Shown here: in pieces, positions 26,942 through 36,450 of the stretch | How the letters are laid out: each line of letters opens with the position of its first letter | How positions within the stretch are numbered: the first letter of the stretch is position 1 | Notes under the pieces: model-generated | What the model was told of the DNA's origin: nothing | Database searches by the model: none | The model's input: only the letters and a program-made list of their open reading frames with translations | Source: Pseudobutyrivibrio sp. OR37 | Lineage (GTDB): Bacteria > Bacillota > Clostridia > Lachnospirales > Lachnospiraceae | Length of the DNA stretch: 64,000 nt | Direction: 5' to 3' | NCBI RefSeq assembly: GCF_900113655.1 | Contig: NZ_FOQF01000005.1 | Location: forward strand, 62,001-126,000 | Made by a program: the position numbers and the translations under genes

Positions 26942-26959
26942 GCTTATGAGGGGATGTAT

Positions 26960-26991
26960 CGAGATAGGACTTAAGTCCTATCTCGTTTTTT
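26960..26991 (+). terminator. Strong terminator after the 49-aa gene
   Basis: A perfect 26-bp palindrome (13-bp arms CGAGATAGGACTT/AAGTCCTATCTCG) followed by six T on the plus strand. It also lies 2 nt after the convergent GH43 stop at 26994 and may stop both transcripts. Confidence 0.85.
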
Positions 26992-26993
26992 AT

Positions 26994-29900
26994 TTACCCT
27001 CTTTTCCTAACAATCACAACACCTGTTACTGCTGCTACGATTGCTATTACTATTACAACTACTGCTATTGGATTTACACCATTTGCTGTAACTGATGTTT
27101 CCTCTACTGCTTCTGGAGTTTCTTCATCCTCTATAGTAGTTATAGTAGTTTCTGTTTCCTGGGATTCTAAATCCTGGGTTTCTGTTTCCTGAGTTTCTTC
27201 TGCGCTGTTATCCTCTACAGCTTCCTCTGATTCTTCTGTTTCCTCAGCTTCTGCTTCATCCTCAACTGTTACTGTCTTTGTTACTTTTGTTGAAGACTTT
27301 GTTGTCTTCTTTGCATCAGTGCTTGCTGTCTTTGTTACAGCGCCTGCTGTTGGAACTGCTGCATCTACTATAGTAGCAGTGTTTGCTGCAGGAGCAGGTG
27401 CTACTGCTGCACCACTTGAAGAATTTGACGAACCGCTTGTTGAACCTGAATTGTTTGAAGTACCTGGTGTACTTGGAGTACTTGGTGTACTTGGCTTAGA
27501 AGGTGTGCTTGGCTCTGATGGTGTATCAGGAACTTCTGGTGTATCTGCTTCCCCTTGCTTAAGCTCCTCTGCTGAAGGTCTTGTAGCAGTGAAAAGTGCT
27601 GTGGCAATTTTGTCCACATCCTTGCCATCATTTACTCTTACAACAATACCATTGTTAAATATATCATGCTCTGCTGCACTAACCTGAAGAGGTGCAAAGG
27701 CAGATTTGATAGACTTAAGTAGTGTTGTAACAATGCCTTCAATTTCTTCTACAGTGTCCCCAGCTTCAGAATCATCCTGTATTTCATCAGCATCATTTGT
27801 CTCATCATCAGACTCAGTAATATCTTCATCTATTATCTTCTTCTCTGACTCTTCTAATACCTCTTTTACATCAGACTCTTCTGTATCATTTAATTTCTCA
27901 TCGTAAAGCATTGTTGATGGAACATTTACTGAATACCAGCCGTTACCAATGTGAGCCATTTTCTTTCCCGGATATTCTCCAAGTAAATCCTTCTGCTCTT
28001 CGTCTACCGCATATACGAATGTATCAGATGGGAATTCTGTGTTATCAAGCTTAACATAAACCTTTGTCTGGCCTTCTACTTCTGGCTCTTCCTCATCGAT
28101 AGCCTTTTCAACAACCTCTGGCTGTTCAGGCTGCTCTGGTTCCTCTGGCTCTTCTTCCTTTTCCTTATATGTGCTTTCGTATATATCCTTTATCTCGCTA
28201 CCTGTAAGGGCTGTATCGTATATACGAACATCATCAAACATTGCATTTCTAACATCTTCATCTGTCCAAATATCTCCTGCGCCTACCATTACATGATTAG
28301 CATTCTGAATTGCTGCGCCTTGTCCAGAGAAGCAATTTGAAATATCTTTTTTATCGTATACTATCTCATTTCCATTCAGATATACCTTAATTCCATTTGG
28401 AGCTACTGTGTAGGTTACAAGCTGCCATTTGTTTGTAAGGTCACTGTAAGATAAGCCTGGAACTGCATCTGAATAATCATTTGCATTAATTCTTCCAATC
28501 AGGTTTGCTCCAATTCTAGTCATTGGATATGTTCCTGTAGATGCTCCATCTGCCAGCCAATCTGCTTCAAATAATGCACTGTGCTCCCATGTAGATGAAT
28601 CAATATTTACCCACATGCTTACAGTGTATCCGGCTTTATCCACATTGGAAAATACATCGCTTGGTAGTGATAAATAGTTTACCTGCTTGTTGCCAGCTTC
28701 ATTTTCAAGCTTAAGCACCTGACCTCTTTCTTCATCAGTAACCACCTTAGCATCACCCTTAAGTGTTGCAGCGCTATCTTTTGTAGATGCTGATGTAGCA
28801 CTAACAGCATCTCCATCAACACTATCAAAATCGTAGCCTACGATTACCTTTGGAGCATCGTATACAAGCACCTTAAATGTAGCATCTGTGCTGTAACTAT
28901 TTACCGTAACTTTGCCTGTAAGAGTAACCTCTGTATCTGATGAAGGAGTGCCTACCTTACCATCAGCTGAAAGTACAGTCTGATTATCTGATGACCATTC
29001 AATCTTAGCCTTGCCAAGTTCAGTAGGAAGCTGAATATTCTCACGTGTTGATTCAGGAATAATATCCTTAAGCTGCTCAATCACCTTGCCTGCAGCTGTT
29101 TCATCTGTTTCCTCGTATTTGCTTCCCCAGATTGCAAGGTTGTTATTTCCGTTTGCAGTAAATGTCATGGTCTTTTCACCATTGTCATTTGTCTGCTTGA
29201 AGAACACGCCCTTGTAGGTTGCATTATCAGCATTGATTGTTACGTATGTGTAATCACGGCCTGTTGCATCTGCCATTGACCATGTACCTGTTACATCACC
29301 TGTAACTGTGCCGTCTGCATTCAACTCAACAGACTGAGTAGAAATCATGCTACCGTCCTTTTCACCATTGCCATGATTTACATATTCGTATGTACCAACC
29401 ACATCATCCATAGTGTACTTTTGAATCTGCTCGTTTCTGTTTTCATAAACAGCTGTTACAAGCCAGTCATCCTCGTTTAAGAACTGCTGATGAACTCTAA
29501 CCTCATGTCCCTCTCCTCTTGAAGAATCAAGGAAGCGCTGATGATAGATAAGGTAATACTTTCCGTCATCTGTGATGAGTGCTGAGTTGTGACCTGCTGC
29601 ACGATAGCCTGGCTGACCGTAGAACTGGTAGTTACCAATCAGCTTTGTACCGTACTGATAGCAATTCTTTCCACTACCTGCTGCATTCTTTCCAGATGCA
29701 TCCTCGTATGGTCCTAATGGATTCTTAGAACGGAACAATCTCATGTTGTAACCGCCTGTTGTTGTAAGACCACCGTAGGTTTCATACATGTAATAGTAAC
29801 CAGTGTTTTTGTCGTATTCGATGTATGGACCTTCACCTGACTGATGATTTCCACCAGCGATGTGTGTTCCAAAATATCTATCAACAAAATTTCCACTTGT

Positions 29901-30740
29901 TGCATCTACGCCATCCTTACCTGGGTAGATAGCCTCACCTGTCTTCTGGTCGATTTCAAGAATGAAAAGACCACCTGACCATGAGCCGTAAACCATATAA
30001 AGATGCTCGCCTGTTGCATCATAGAAAAGTGTTGGATCAATTGCGTTTGGAGCATAATTATTATTCCAGCTGCCGTTTGAATTGAAGCACTTCCATGTGC
30101 TTACATCACCATCAATCTTTCCTTCTTCTATAAGCTTGTTGAATGGAAGATAGTCATTTGTGTATGTAGTATCTCTAGTACTGTTGCCGTCATAATTAAC
30201 CTTACCAGTGTTTGTAAAGCCAGAATATACTACAGTTCCGCCGTAGCTGTAACCTCCATCTGCTCTGTCACTTACCATGTAGCCGATGCAGGAACGGCGC
30301 CAAGTTGATGATGCACTATAGTAGAGCATGTAAGCTCCCTTGTGACCATCAGCCCAAACATAGTTTGGATTGTAGATTACATCTGGAGCCCAAACTGCAT
30401 AGCCGCCCTTGCAATCTCCATCGTCATAGCCTGCCCACTTGAAGGACTCGGCCAAGTTCTCCTTTACATTTCCGTAGATTGGATTGTTTCCAACACTTTG
30501 ATAGTCTGTAGAAACCTGAGTCCAATTTACTAAATCAGATGATTTTGCAGTAGCAATATGCGATCCGAATACATAGTACTCATTGTTGTACTCAAAGATT
30601 GATGGATCATGCACCATTACTCTGTCGATTTTTTCAGCTGCATTGGCATCAATAGAACCAACACCAGAAAGCTGAAATGCAGGAGTTGCCATAGCCGCTA
30701 CCATAGATAGGGCTACAGCCTTTTTCGCTAATTTCTTCAT
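26994..30740 (-). CDS. Membrane-anchored GH43 arabinan endo-1,5-alpha-L-arabinosidase, multidomain
   Basis: 1248 aa. Signal peptide (about 1-35), GH43 propeller (36-440; base Asp45 in VHDPSI, WAPDV, acid Glu303 in SGEGPY, AGHNS) and the C-terminal beta domain usual for two-domain arabinanases (about 440-550). These are followed by an Ig-like domain (555-650), LamG (650-870), and a CBM26-like domain starting near 883 (YVKLDNTEFP, EYPGKKM, GWYSVNV) whose last strands (FNNGIVV) come only after an acidic insert of about 80 residues. Then a Pro/Ser/Thr linker (1060-1113), an acidic stretch, and a C-terminal helix with an RKRG tail but no LPxTG. Likely acts on arabinan at the cell surface. Endo versus exo action is inferred from family resemblance only. 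Confidence 0.88.
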   Translation of the reverse strand: MKKLAKKAVALSMVAAMATPAFQLSGVGSIDANAAEKIDRVMVHDPSIFEYNNEYYVFGSHIATAKSSDLVNWTQVSTDYQSVGNNPIYGNVKENLAESFKWAGYDDGDCKGGYAVWAPDVIYNPNYVWADGHKGAYMLYYSASSTWRRSCIGYMVSDRADGGYSYGGTVVYSGFTNTGKVNYDGNSTRDTTYTNDYLPFNKLIEEGKIDGDVSTWKCFNSNGSWNNNYAPNAIDPTLFYDATGEHLYMVYGSWSGGLFILEIDQKTGEAIYPGKDGVDATSGNFVDRYFGTHIAGGNHQSGEGPYIEYDKNTGYYYMYETYGGLTTTGGYNMRLFRSKNPLGPYEDASGKNAAGSGKNCYQYGTKLIGNYQFYGQPGYRAAGHNSALITDDGKYYLIYHQRFLDSSRGEGHEVRVHQQFLNEDDWLVTAVYENRNEQIQKYTMDDVVGTYEYVNHGNGEKDGSMISTQSVELNADGTVTGDVTGTWSMADATGRDYTYVTINADNATYKGVFFKQTNDNGEKTMTFTANGNNNLAIWGSKYEETDETAAGKVIEQLKDIIPESTRENIQLPTELGKAKIEWSSDNQTVLSADGKVGTPSSDTEVTLTGKVTVNSYSTDATFKVLVYDAPKVIVGYDFDSVDGDAVSATSASTKDSAATLKGDAKVVTDEERGQVLKLENEAGNKQVNYLSLPSDVFSNVDKAGYTVSMWVNIDSSTWEHSALFEADWLADGASTGTYPMTRIGANLIGRINANDYSDAVPGLSYSDLTNKWQLVTYTVAPNGIKVYLNGNEIVYDKKDISNCFSGQGAAIQNANHVMVGAGDIWTDEDVRNAMFDDVRIYDTALTGSEIKDIYESTYKEKEEEPEEPEQPEQPEVVEKAIDEEEPEVEGQTKVYVKLDNTEFPSDTFVYAVDEEQKDLLGEYPGKKMAHIGNGWYSVNVPSTMLYDEKLNDTEESDVKEVLEESEKKIIDEDITESDDETNDADEIQDDSEAGDTVEEIEGIVTTLLKSIKSAFAPLQVSAAEHDIFNNGIVVRVNDGKDVDKIATALFTATRPSAEELKQGEADTPEVPDTPSEPSTPSKPSTPSTPSTPGTSNNSGSTSGSSNSSSGAAVAPAPAANTATIVDAAVPTAGAVTKTASTDAKKTTKSSTKVTKTVTVEDEAEAEETEESEEAVEDNSAEETQETETQDLESQETETTITTIEDEETPEAVEETSVTANGVNPIAVVVIVIAIVAAVTGVVIVRKRG

Positions 30741-30778
30741 TATCCCCCTTTACCTTTCCTTTCTTCCTTAATTTAGCT

Positions 30779-30800
30779 TAATCTAAACTATTTTAGATTA
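30779..30800. promoter_or_regulatory. Palindromic operator candidate in the arabinanase leader
   Basis: TAATCTAAA and TTTAGATTA around CTAT, 9-4-9, about 20 nt downstream of the -10 box of the GH43 promoter. Position fits a roadblock repressor or an mRNA stem-loop. No other copy was found in the window. Confidence 0.4.
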
Positions 30801-30818
30801 TCCCTTTCTTCCTTTCAT

Positions 30819-30847
30819 TTTATACATCATTTTTAATACATCTTCAA
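30819..30847 (-). promoter_or_regulatory. Promoter of the GH43 arabinanase gene
   Basis: Minus strand: TTGAAG (30842-30847), 17-nt spacer, TATAAA (30819-30824). About 80 nt before the start codon, with GGGGGA as ribosome site. Confidence 0.65.
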
Positions 30848-30947
30848 TATAAATTGAGTAATAGCTGGGGGTAATTACTGATTTTTGTAAAATACTTTAC
30901 TATTTTGCTGCTAAAATTTGTCAATTATTCATAAAATATCTTAAAGT

Positions 30948-30999
30948 AAAAAAGCCCGCCACAGTATCCACTGACTAACGCAATGTATTCTGTAACGGG
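30948..30999 (-). terminator. Terminator of the hexuronate operon
   Basis: CCCG/CGGG and ACAG/CTGT stems with small internal mismatches, followed on the minus strand by a T run (30948-30953). It lies 36 nt after the kdgK stop. Confidence 0.65.
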
Positions 31000-31035
31000 A
31001 TGTCTAAAAAAAGTATTGAAAAATGGGTTTAGTGA

Positions 31036-32133
31036 TTAGCGTTTTACTCTGGCACCAGCTCCACCCATAATGGCCTCTACTTCGGCGCATGTAGCCATTG
31101 TTGTGTCGCCAGGTGTTGTCATGGCAAGAGCACCATGAGCTGTGCCGTATTCTACAGCCTTTGCCGCATCTCCTGTGGTCATAAGACCATATACAAGTCC
31201 AGAAGCGAAGGAATCGCCTCCACCTACTCTATCAAGAATCTCAAGGTCCTTATAATCCTTTGCCTTATGAATCTGACCATCAGCCCAGCAAAGAGCAGAC
31301 CAGTCATTTACTGTTGCAGTCTTTACAGTACGAAGTGTTGTTGCTACCACCTTGAAGTTTGGATAAACCTTGGCAGCTTCATCAATCATCTTCTTATAGC
31401 CTTCGATATTAAGCTCCTTAAGATTTGCATCATTTCCTTCAATCTCAAAGCCAAGGCAGGCTGTGAAATCCTCTTCATTACCAATCATAACATCAACATA
31501 CTTGGCTATTTCCTTATTAACCTCCTGAGCCTTTGCAAGACCACCGATAGCAGACCACATAGAGGCACGATAATTTAAGTCGTAAGAAACAACTGTGCCA
31601 TACTTCTTTGCAGTCTTGATAGCCTTGATTACAGTTTCAGCAGATTGCTCTGAAAGAGCTGCATAAATTCCACCTGTGTGGAACCATCTTACACCAAGCT
31701 CACCAAAGATATAGTCAAAATCGAAATCCTTATCTGTTGCCTGAGAAATTGCAGTGTTTGCTCTATCTGAACAGCTAAGAGCGCCACGAATGCCAAAGCC
31801 TCTTTCTACAAAGTTAATACCATTACGGCACTCTCTTCCTATTCCGTCTGTCTTCTTCCAATTAATAAGCTTTGTATCTACACCACCCTGCAAAATAAAA
31901 TCTTCTACAAGGTGACCTACTTCATTATCAGCAAATGAAGTGATTACTGCTGTATCCATACCGAAGCATCTTCTAAGACCGCGGATAACATTATATTCTC
32001 CGCCACCTTCCCAGACCTTAAACTCTCTGGCTGTGCGAATTCTGCCTTCGCCTGGGTCAAAACGCAACATTACCTCACCTAGAGATACTGCGTCATATTT
32101 ACAATCTTCTTTTTTTCTAAGTTCTAAGTTCAT
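31036..32133 (-). CDS. kdgK: 2-keto-3-deoxygluconate kinase (PfkB family)
   Basis: 365 aa. PfkB sugar kinase with the N-terminal GGGEYNVIRGL substrate and lid motif (about 43-53) and C-terminal DRVGGGDSFASG containing the catalytic Asp. It phosphorylates KDG to KDPG, the step between UxuA and KdgA, both encoded in the same operon. The ribosome site AGGAG is directly preceded by a 17-bp repeat shared with 13499-13515. It is last in the operon, followed by a terminator. Confidence 0.88.
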   Translation of the reverse strand: MNLELRKKEDCKYDAVSLGEVMLRFDPGEGRIRTAREFKVWEGGGEYNVIRGLRRCFGMDTAVITSFADNEVGHLVEDFILQGGVDTKLINWKKTDGIGRECRNGINFVERGFGIRGALSCSDRANTAISQATDKDFDFDYIFGELGVRWFHTGGIYAALSEQSAETVIKAIKTAKKYGTVVSYDLNYRASMWSAIGGLAKAQEVNKEIAKYVDVMIGNEEDFTACLGFEIEGNDANLKELNIEGYKKMIDEAAKVYPNFKVVATTLRTVKTATVNDWSALCWADGQIHKAKDYKDLEILDRVGGGDSFASGLVYGLMTTGDAAKAVEYGTAHGALAMTTPGDTTMATCAEVEAIMGGAGARVKR

Positions 32134-32143
32134 ATCAATCTCC

Positions 32144-32160
32144 TAGTCCGCCTGTTACGT
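32144..32160 (-). repeat. 17-bp repeat, copy 2
   Basis: Identical to 13499-13515 (ACGTAACAGGCGGACTA in the gene direction). It ends 11 nt before the kdgK start, abutting the ribosome site. Confidence 0.6.
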
Positions 32161-32239
32161 ATACAAGCATTATATTTCTACGCTCAGCATAGAAAGCTTC
32201 GCTTAAGAAACATAATAGCTTGTCTACTACAGGCTCATT

Positions 32240-32298
32240 TAATTATTGCGGCTACATATATTTGGCAAGCGGGAGCATGTAATACTTGGAAGCCGCAA
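32240..32298. repeat. Intergenic palindromic repeat, copy 1
   Basis: TTGCGGCT (32246-32253) and AGCCGCAA (32291-32298) form the ends of a hairpin in the uxaC-kdgK gap. About 38 nt of it (32240-32276) recur in inverted orientation, with several mismatches, at 36451-36490. The remaining 171-nt gap holds no other recognisable feature. Confidence 0.5.
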
Positions 32299-32304
32299 CG
32301 TTTT

Positions 32305-33705
32305 TTATAAGCTGAAATATTCTACTGCGTTGCTACCGCATATACGTTTTACGAGGGTACGTAAATACGATAGGTCTGCCGGGTATTCTCCTGCCTCAAC
32401 CCAGGTACCGATTTTATTACAGAGGATTCGGCGGTATAGCTCGTGGCGTGGGAAAGACAGAAAGCTTCTGGAATCTGTAAGCATTCCTACAGATGTGGAA
32501 ATTAAACCAGCATCTGACATTGCTTCGATTTGTCGTTCCATTCCGTTTTTGTGGTCACAGAACCACCATGCTGCGCCTAGCTGTACCTTACCCTTGATAC
32601 CTTCTTCATTGCTGCAGAAAGTAGATGCCATTACAGCAAGCATTTCTGTATCCTTTGGATTTAGGCAGTACAATATTGTCTTTGGCAATTCCTCTGTTAA
32701 ATCCATTGCTGAAAGCAACGCTGCCAGCTGAGGTGCATAATTGAAATCTGCCATTGCATCAAAGCCTGTATCTGCTCCAAGCAATTTATAAAAACGTTCT
32801 GAATTGTTGCGGATAGCTCCTATATGAAGCTGCATTACAATATTTTGTCTTGCATATTCCTTTCCTAGCTCTGTAAGTACATAGCCTTTAAACTTGCCAA
32901 TTTCCTCTTCAGAAAGCTTGGCTGCTGCAAGACCCTTTTTGAATATATTGTTGACCTCTACTTCTGTGGCCGCTACATAGAAAAGCCCTTCTAGGCTATG
33001 ATCTGAGACTCTACATCCGTTTTCCATAAAAAACTTAAGTCGGTTTTTGAGTGCCTTCAAAAGTGAGCTCACATCTGTAATCTGCAGGCCTGCTACACCC
33101 CCTAATCTTTCGATATAGGTTGCAAATTCAGGCTTTTCGATTCCCATAGCCTTCTCTGGTCTAAAGCTTGGAAGCACCTTTATTTCAAAGCCATCATCAC
33201 GAAGCTTCTTGTGCCACTGCAGGTTGTCTGCAGGATCATCTGTGGTGCATAGGACAGACACCTTCTGCATTCTTAGGAGGTTTCTAACCGAAAAGTCTTT
33301 TGTTTTAAGCTTTGCGCTACACTCCTCCCAGATTTCCTTTGCGGTATCTGGATTGAGAGGCTTTGTAATTCCAAAATATCTTTGAAGCTCCAAATGAGTC
33401 CACTGATACAATGGATTTCCAATAAGATTCTGCACTGTGTCTGCCCAAGCCACAAATTTATCATAAGGATTTCCATCACCTGTGATAAACTTCTCTGAAA
33501 TACCATTTGCGCGCATAGCACGCCATTTATAATGATCTCCTCCAAGCCATACCTCTGCTATGTTATCAAAGCATTTATCCTCATATATTTCCTGAGGATT
33601 TAGGTGATTGTGGTAATCTATTATTGGAGCCTGTTCTACTTCCTTAAATAGACTTTTTGCAGTATCGCAGGTAAGCAAAAAATCTTTATCCATAAACGAC
33701 ATCAT
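32305..33705 (-). CDS. uxaC: Glucuronate isomerase
   Basis: 466 aa, full length. N-terminal IIDYHNHLNPQEIYED metal-site motif, then FDNIAEVWLGGDHYKWRAMR, typical of UxaC in the amidohydrolase superfamily; C-terminal FPRHELYRRILC is also conserved. It converts D-glucuronate to D-fructuronate (and galacturonate to tagaturonate). ATG 33705 overlaps the uxuB stop (ATGA), so translation is probably coupled. Further ATGs at 33702 and 33693 are possible starts. No transporter for uronates is in the operon. Confidence 0.93.
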   Translation of the reverse strand: MMSFMDKDFLLTCDTAKSLFKEVEQAPIIDYHNHLNPQEIYEDKCFDNIAEVWLGGDHYKWRAMRANGISEKFITGDGNPYDKFVAWADTVQNLIGNPLYQWTHLELQRYFGITKPLNPDTAKEIWEECSAKLKTKDFSVRNLLRMQKVSVLCTTDDPADNLQWHKKLRDDGFEIKVLPSFRPEKAMGIEKPEFATYIERLGGVAGLQITDVSSLLKALKNRLKFFMENGCRVSDHSLEGLFYVAATEVEVNNIFKKGLAAAKLSEEEIGKFKGYVLTELGKEYARQNIVMQLHIGAIRNNSERFYKLLGADTGFDAMADFNYAPQLAALLSAMDLTEELPKTILYCLNPKDTEMLAVMASTFCSNEEGIKGKVQLGAAWWFCDHKNGMERQIEAMSDAGLISTSVGMLTDSRSFLSFPRHELYRRILCNKIGTWVEAGEYPADLSYLRTLVKRICGSNAVEYFSL

Positions 33706-35198
33706 AGTCTGTTCAATTCCTTTCTGACATTGCCCTTACCCTGTAATCTCACATATATCTCAAGGATTCTTGACGCTAGATTATCCTCATATAAATCTAC
33801 ACCAAACACATCTGTTCTTTTAAGTACATCCTTTGCTGGAAGTCCTTTCAGCTCATTTAATAATGGATCTGGACTCTGCTCAAAAGGCTTACCTTCATCA
33901 TCGATTCCCTCAAGATATCTTAAATAGCCTGCAAGAACAAATGGAATGACATTTAATTTGTCTGTTCCAAGTGATGAATTAGCACGGTATGCCTTGATGG
34001 TCTCACCAAATCTGATTGGAAGCTTTTGTGAGGTATCGCAGGCAATACGCTGTGGTGTATCTGGCATAAATGGATTTGGAAGACGCTTTGTAAGAACAGC
34101 GTTTAGGAAATCCTCTGGAGATATAACTCCAGGATTTACTACTGTCTTCATTCCCTCATCCTTGCCAAGAGTAGTAACTAATTTTTTTAAAGCTGCATCA
34201 TCCATTTCATCATGGATTGTCTTATAGCCAAGAATACACCCATAAATAGCAAGTGCTGTGTGAAGTGGATTAAGGCAGGTACAAACCTTCATCTTTTCTG
34301 TTTTATCTACAGTGATTCTATCCGTAAATACGATACCACCCTTTTCTAAAGCTGGGCGTCCGTTAGGGAATAAATCTTCAATTACTAAATACTCTGTCTC
34401 CTCCGCATTTACGAAGTTTGCAACGTATGTATTTTTGCTAGTTACAATAGGCTCTGCAGCTTCTACTCCATCTTCAATTAACATCTGCTTAACAGTGTCA
34501 TCTGGTCTTGGAGTGATTTTATCAATCATTGTAAGTGGGAAGGCTACAAGCTTTGGATTCTCAATATATGCAAGAAATTCTTCCTCACATTTACCCTCCT
34601 TGAACCATTCCTTTGCAAGCTCTACAACAGCCTCCTTAAGCTTGTCACCGTTATGAGAACAGTTATCCATGCTTACGATTGAAATTGGAAGTGCTCCAGC
34701 CTTAAATCTTTCTAATATAAGACCTACCACCTTTGACATATAGGCCTTTGTCTTATATCCCTTTTCTGTGATTGTAAAGCTTACCATCTGGAGAGATGGT
34801 GCTCGGAAAATCTCACGTAATCTTTCGATTTCCTTTTCATTTTCTTCATCAAGAATACAAGATTCCACAATAGAACCAACTACCTTTTTTTCTACTGTTC
34901 CATCTGCCTTAAGTGTTGCAAGAATGCTTAAATCATCACAAGCTCTGTTATACTTTTCTATGATTTCGTAATCATAACCCTCAGCGACTATTAGGCCTTT
35001 ATCTAGTACTCCCTCATCTAACAGTTTATCTACCACATTAGCCTGGAAAGCTCTGAAAATATTTCCTGCTCCGAAGTGAATCCATGTAGGGTTTTTCTTT
35101 GTATTTGCGATAACTGCTTCTCTATCATAATTTGGAAGCTTATAGCCTTTTGCTTCCCATGCCGCTCTATCCTTTATGCCTTCGTTTGTTAATTTCAT
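33702..35198 (-). CDS. uxuB: Fructuronate reductase (mannitol dehydrogenase family)
   Basis: 498 aa from ATG 35198 with GGAGAG seven bases upstream; an earlier in-frame ATG at 35222 lies in a repeat and lacks a site. Rossmann region with WIHFGAGNIFRAFQA near the N-terminus and the mannitol dehydrogenase signature around SMDNCSHNGDKL. It would reduce D-fructuronate to D-mannonate with NADH. UxaB (tagaturonate reductase) is a close relative, but the adjacent uxuA, which uses mannonate, favours UxuB. Confidence 0.85.
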   Translation of the reverse strand: MKLTNEGIKDRAAWEAKGYKLPNYDREAVIANTKKNPTWIHFGAGNIFRAFQANVVDKLLDEGVLDKGLIVAEGYDYEIIEKYNRACDDLSILATLKADGTVEKKVVGSIVESCILDEENEKEIERLREIFRAPSLQMVSFTITEKGYKTKAYMSKVVGLILERFKAGALPISIVSMDNCSHNGDKLKEAVVELAKEWFKEGKCEEEFLAYIENPKLVAFPLTMIDKITPRPDDTVKQMLIEDGVEAAEPIVTSKNTYVANFVNAEETEYLVIEDLFPNGRPALEKGGIVFTDRITVDKTEKMKVCTCLNPLHTALAIYGCILGYKTIHDEMDDAALKKLVTTLGKDEGMKTVVNPGVISPEDFLNAVLTKRLPNPFMPDTPQRIACDTSQKLPIRFGETIKAYRANSSLGTDKLNVIPFVLAGYLRYLEGIDDEGKPFEQSPDPLLNELKGLPAKDVLKRTDVFGVDLYEDNLASRILEIYVRLQGKGNVRKELNRL

Positions 35199-35223
35199 TT
35201 TAATCTCTCCTTTTTCCCTCATC

Positions 35224-35261
35224 AGTCAGCTGCGCTGACAGCTTCCCCCAAGGGGGGAAGC
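35224..35261. repeat. Dispersed palindromic repeat between uxuA and uxuB
   Basis: Two adjacent hairpins: GTCAGC-TGC-GCTGAC, then GCTTCCCCC-AA-GGGGGGAAGC. Sequences of this kind recur in intergenic regions of gut Firmicutes. Only one copy is in this window. It may act as an mRNA-stabilising or processing site inside the operon. Confidence 0.6.
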
Positions 35262-36329
35262 CTATTTGTTGCTCTTTACTATAGCTTCCCAAAGTCCATT
35301 GATGTAGGCAGCGCCGAGGGCTCTGTCGTAAAGGCCGTAGCCTGGCATTGCTTTTTCGCCCCAAATCATTCTGCCGTGGTCTGGACGGATTGGTCCCGTG
35401 AAGCCTATATCATAAAGTGCCTTTACGATTTCATACATATCGAAGCTTCCGTCTGAAGAAAGATGTGCAGCCTCCTCGAAATCTGTAGGTGAATTAAACT
35501 TAAGGTTTCTAACATGTGCAAAATGAATACGTCCCTTTAAGCTTCTAATCATATCTGGCAAATCGTTCTCAAGATTTGTTCCATAAGAACCTGAACAGAA
35601 GGTTACGCCGTTATGTGGGTTATCTACCATCTTCATCATTCTATGGATGTTTTCCTTGTTAATGATGATACGAGGCAAACCAAAGACTGGCCATGCTGGA
35701 TCATCTGGATGAATAGCCATGTTGATATCATACTCATCACAAACTGGCATGATTCTCTCTAAGAAATATTTAAGATTCTCAAACAAATCCTCGTCTGTAA
35801 TATCCTTATACTCATCAAACAATTCCTTTACATGAGCAAGTCTATCAGGCTCCCAACCTGGCATTACAGTACCATTCGTATCACCTGAAATTGATTCAAA
35901 CATCTTCTCAGGAACAAGTGCATCTACTGCCTCCTGTGTATATGCAAGAACTGTTGAACCATCAGCTCTTTTTCTTGCAAGCTCTGTTCTGGTCCAGTCA
36001 AATACTGGCATGAAGTTATAGCAAACCAGGTGAATATCCTCTTCACCCAGGTTCTTCAAAGTCTCAATATAATTATCAATGAGCTCATCACGGCTAGGCT
36101 TGCCCAGCTTGATATCCTCATGTACATTTACGCTTTCAATGCCTGCCACCTTAAGACCTGCAGCCTCTACCTGCTCCTTAAGGGCGTGGATGCGCTCACG
36201 GCTCCACACTTCACCTGGCTTTGTATCGTACAGCGTGGTGATTACGCCATGTACGCCAGGGATCTGTCTAATCTGCTCAAGTGTTACGGTATCGAAATCC
36301 TTACCGTACCATCTAAGTGTCATTTCCAT
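35262..36329 (-). CDS. uxuA: Mannonate dehydratase
   Basis: 355 aa, full length. N-terminal MTLRWYGKDFDTVTLEQIRQ, then VNVHEDIKLG, AIHPDDPAWPVFGLPRI and FAHVRN, all typical of UxuA with its His/Asp/Cys metal site. It dehydrates D-mannonate to 2-keto-3-deoxygluconate. GGAGGAG lies seven bases before ATG 36329. It is flanked by 168 nt (towards kdgA) and 63 nt (towards uxuB) of repeat-containing spacer. Confidence 0.93.
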   Translation of the reverse strand: MEMTLRWYGKDFDTVTLEQIRQIPGVHGVITTLYDTKPGEVWSRERIHALKEQVEAAGLKVAGIESVNVHEDIKLGKPSRDELIDNYIETLKNLGEEDIHLVCYNFMPVFDWTRTELARKRADGSTVLAYTQEAVDALVPEKMFESISGDTNGTVMPGWEPDRLAHVKELFDEYKDITDEDLFENLKYFLERIMPVCDEYDINMAIHPDDPAWPVFGLPRIIINKENIHRMMKMVDNPHNGVTFCSGSYGTNLENDLPDMIRSLKGRIHFAHVRNLKFNSPTDFEEAAHLSSDGSFDMYEIVKALYDIGFTGPIRPDHGRMIWGEKAMPGYGLYDRALGAAYINGLWEAIVKSNK

Positions 36330-36450
36330 CTAATTACTCCTCCAAATCTGTACTGCTCCCCTCTATAACTCCGTGCTCCCGCAAGCCATCTCCCATTGCA
36401 GTCAAGGAATCCTCCCTAAAGGGTCCCTCCTTAACTACATGGGGCCCTCT

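Noticed and set aside
27440-27520. Short tandem repeats resembling a small CRISPR or satellite
   Set aside because: They are repeated Thr-Pro-Ser codons in the linker of the GH43 protein, in frame and without spacers.
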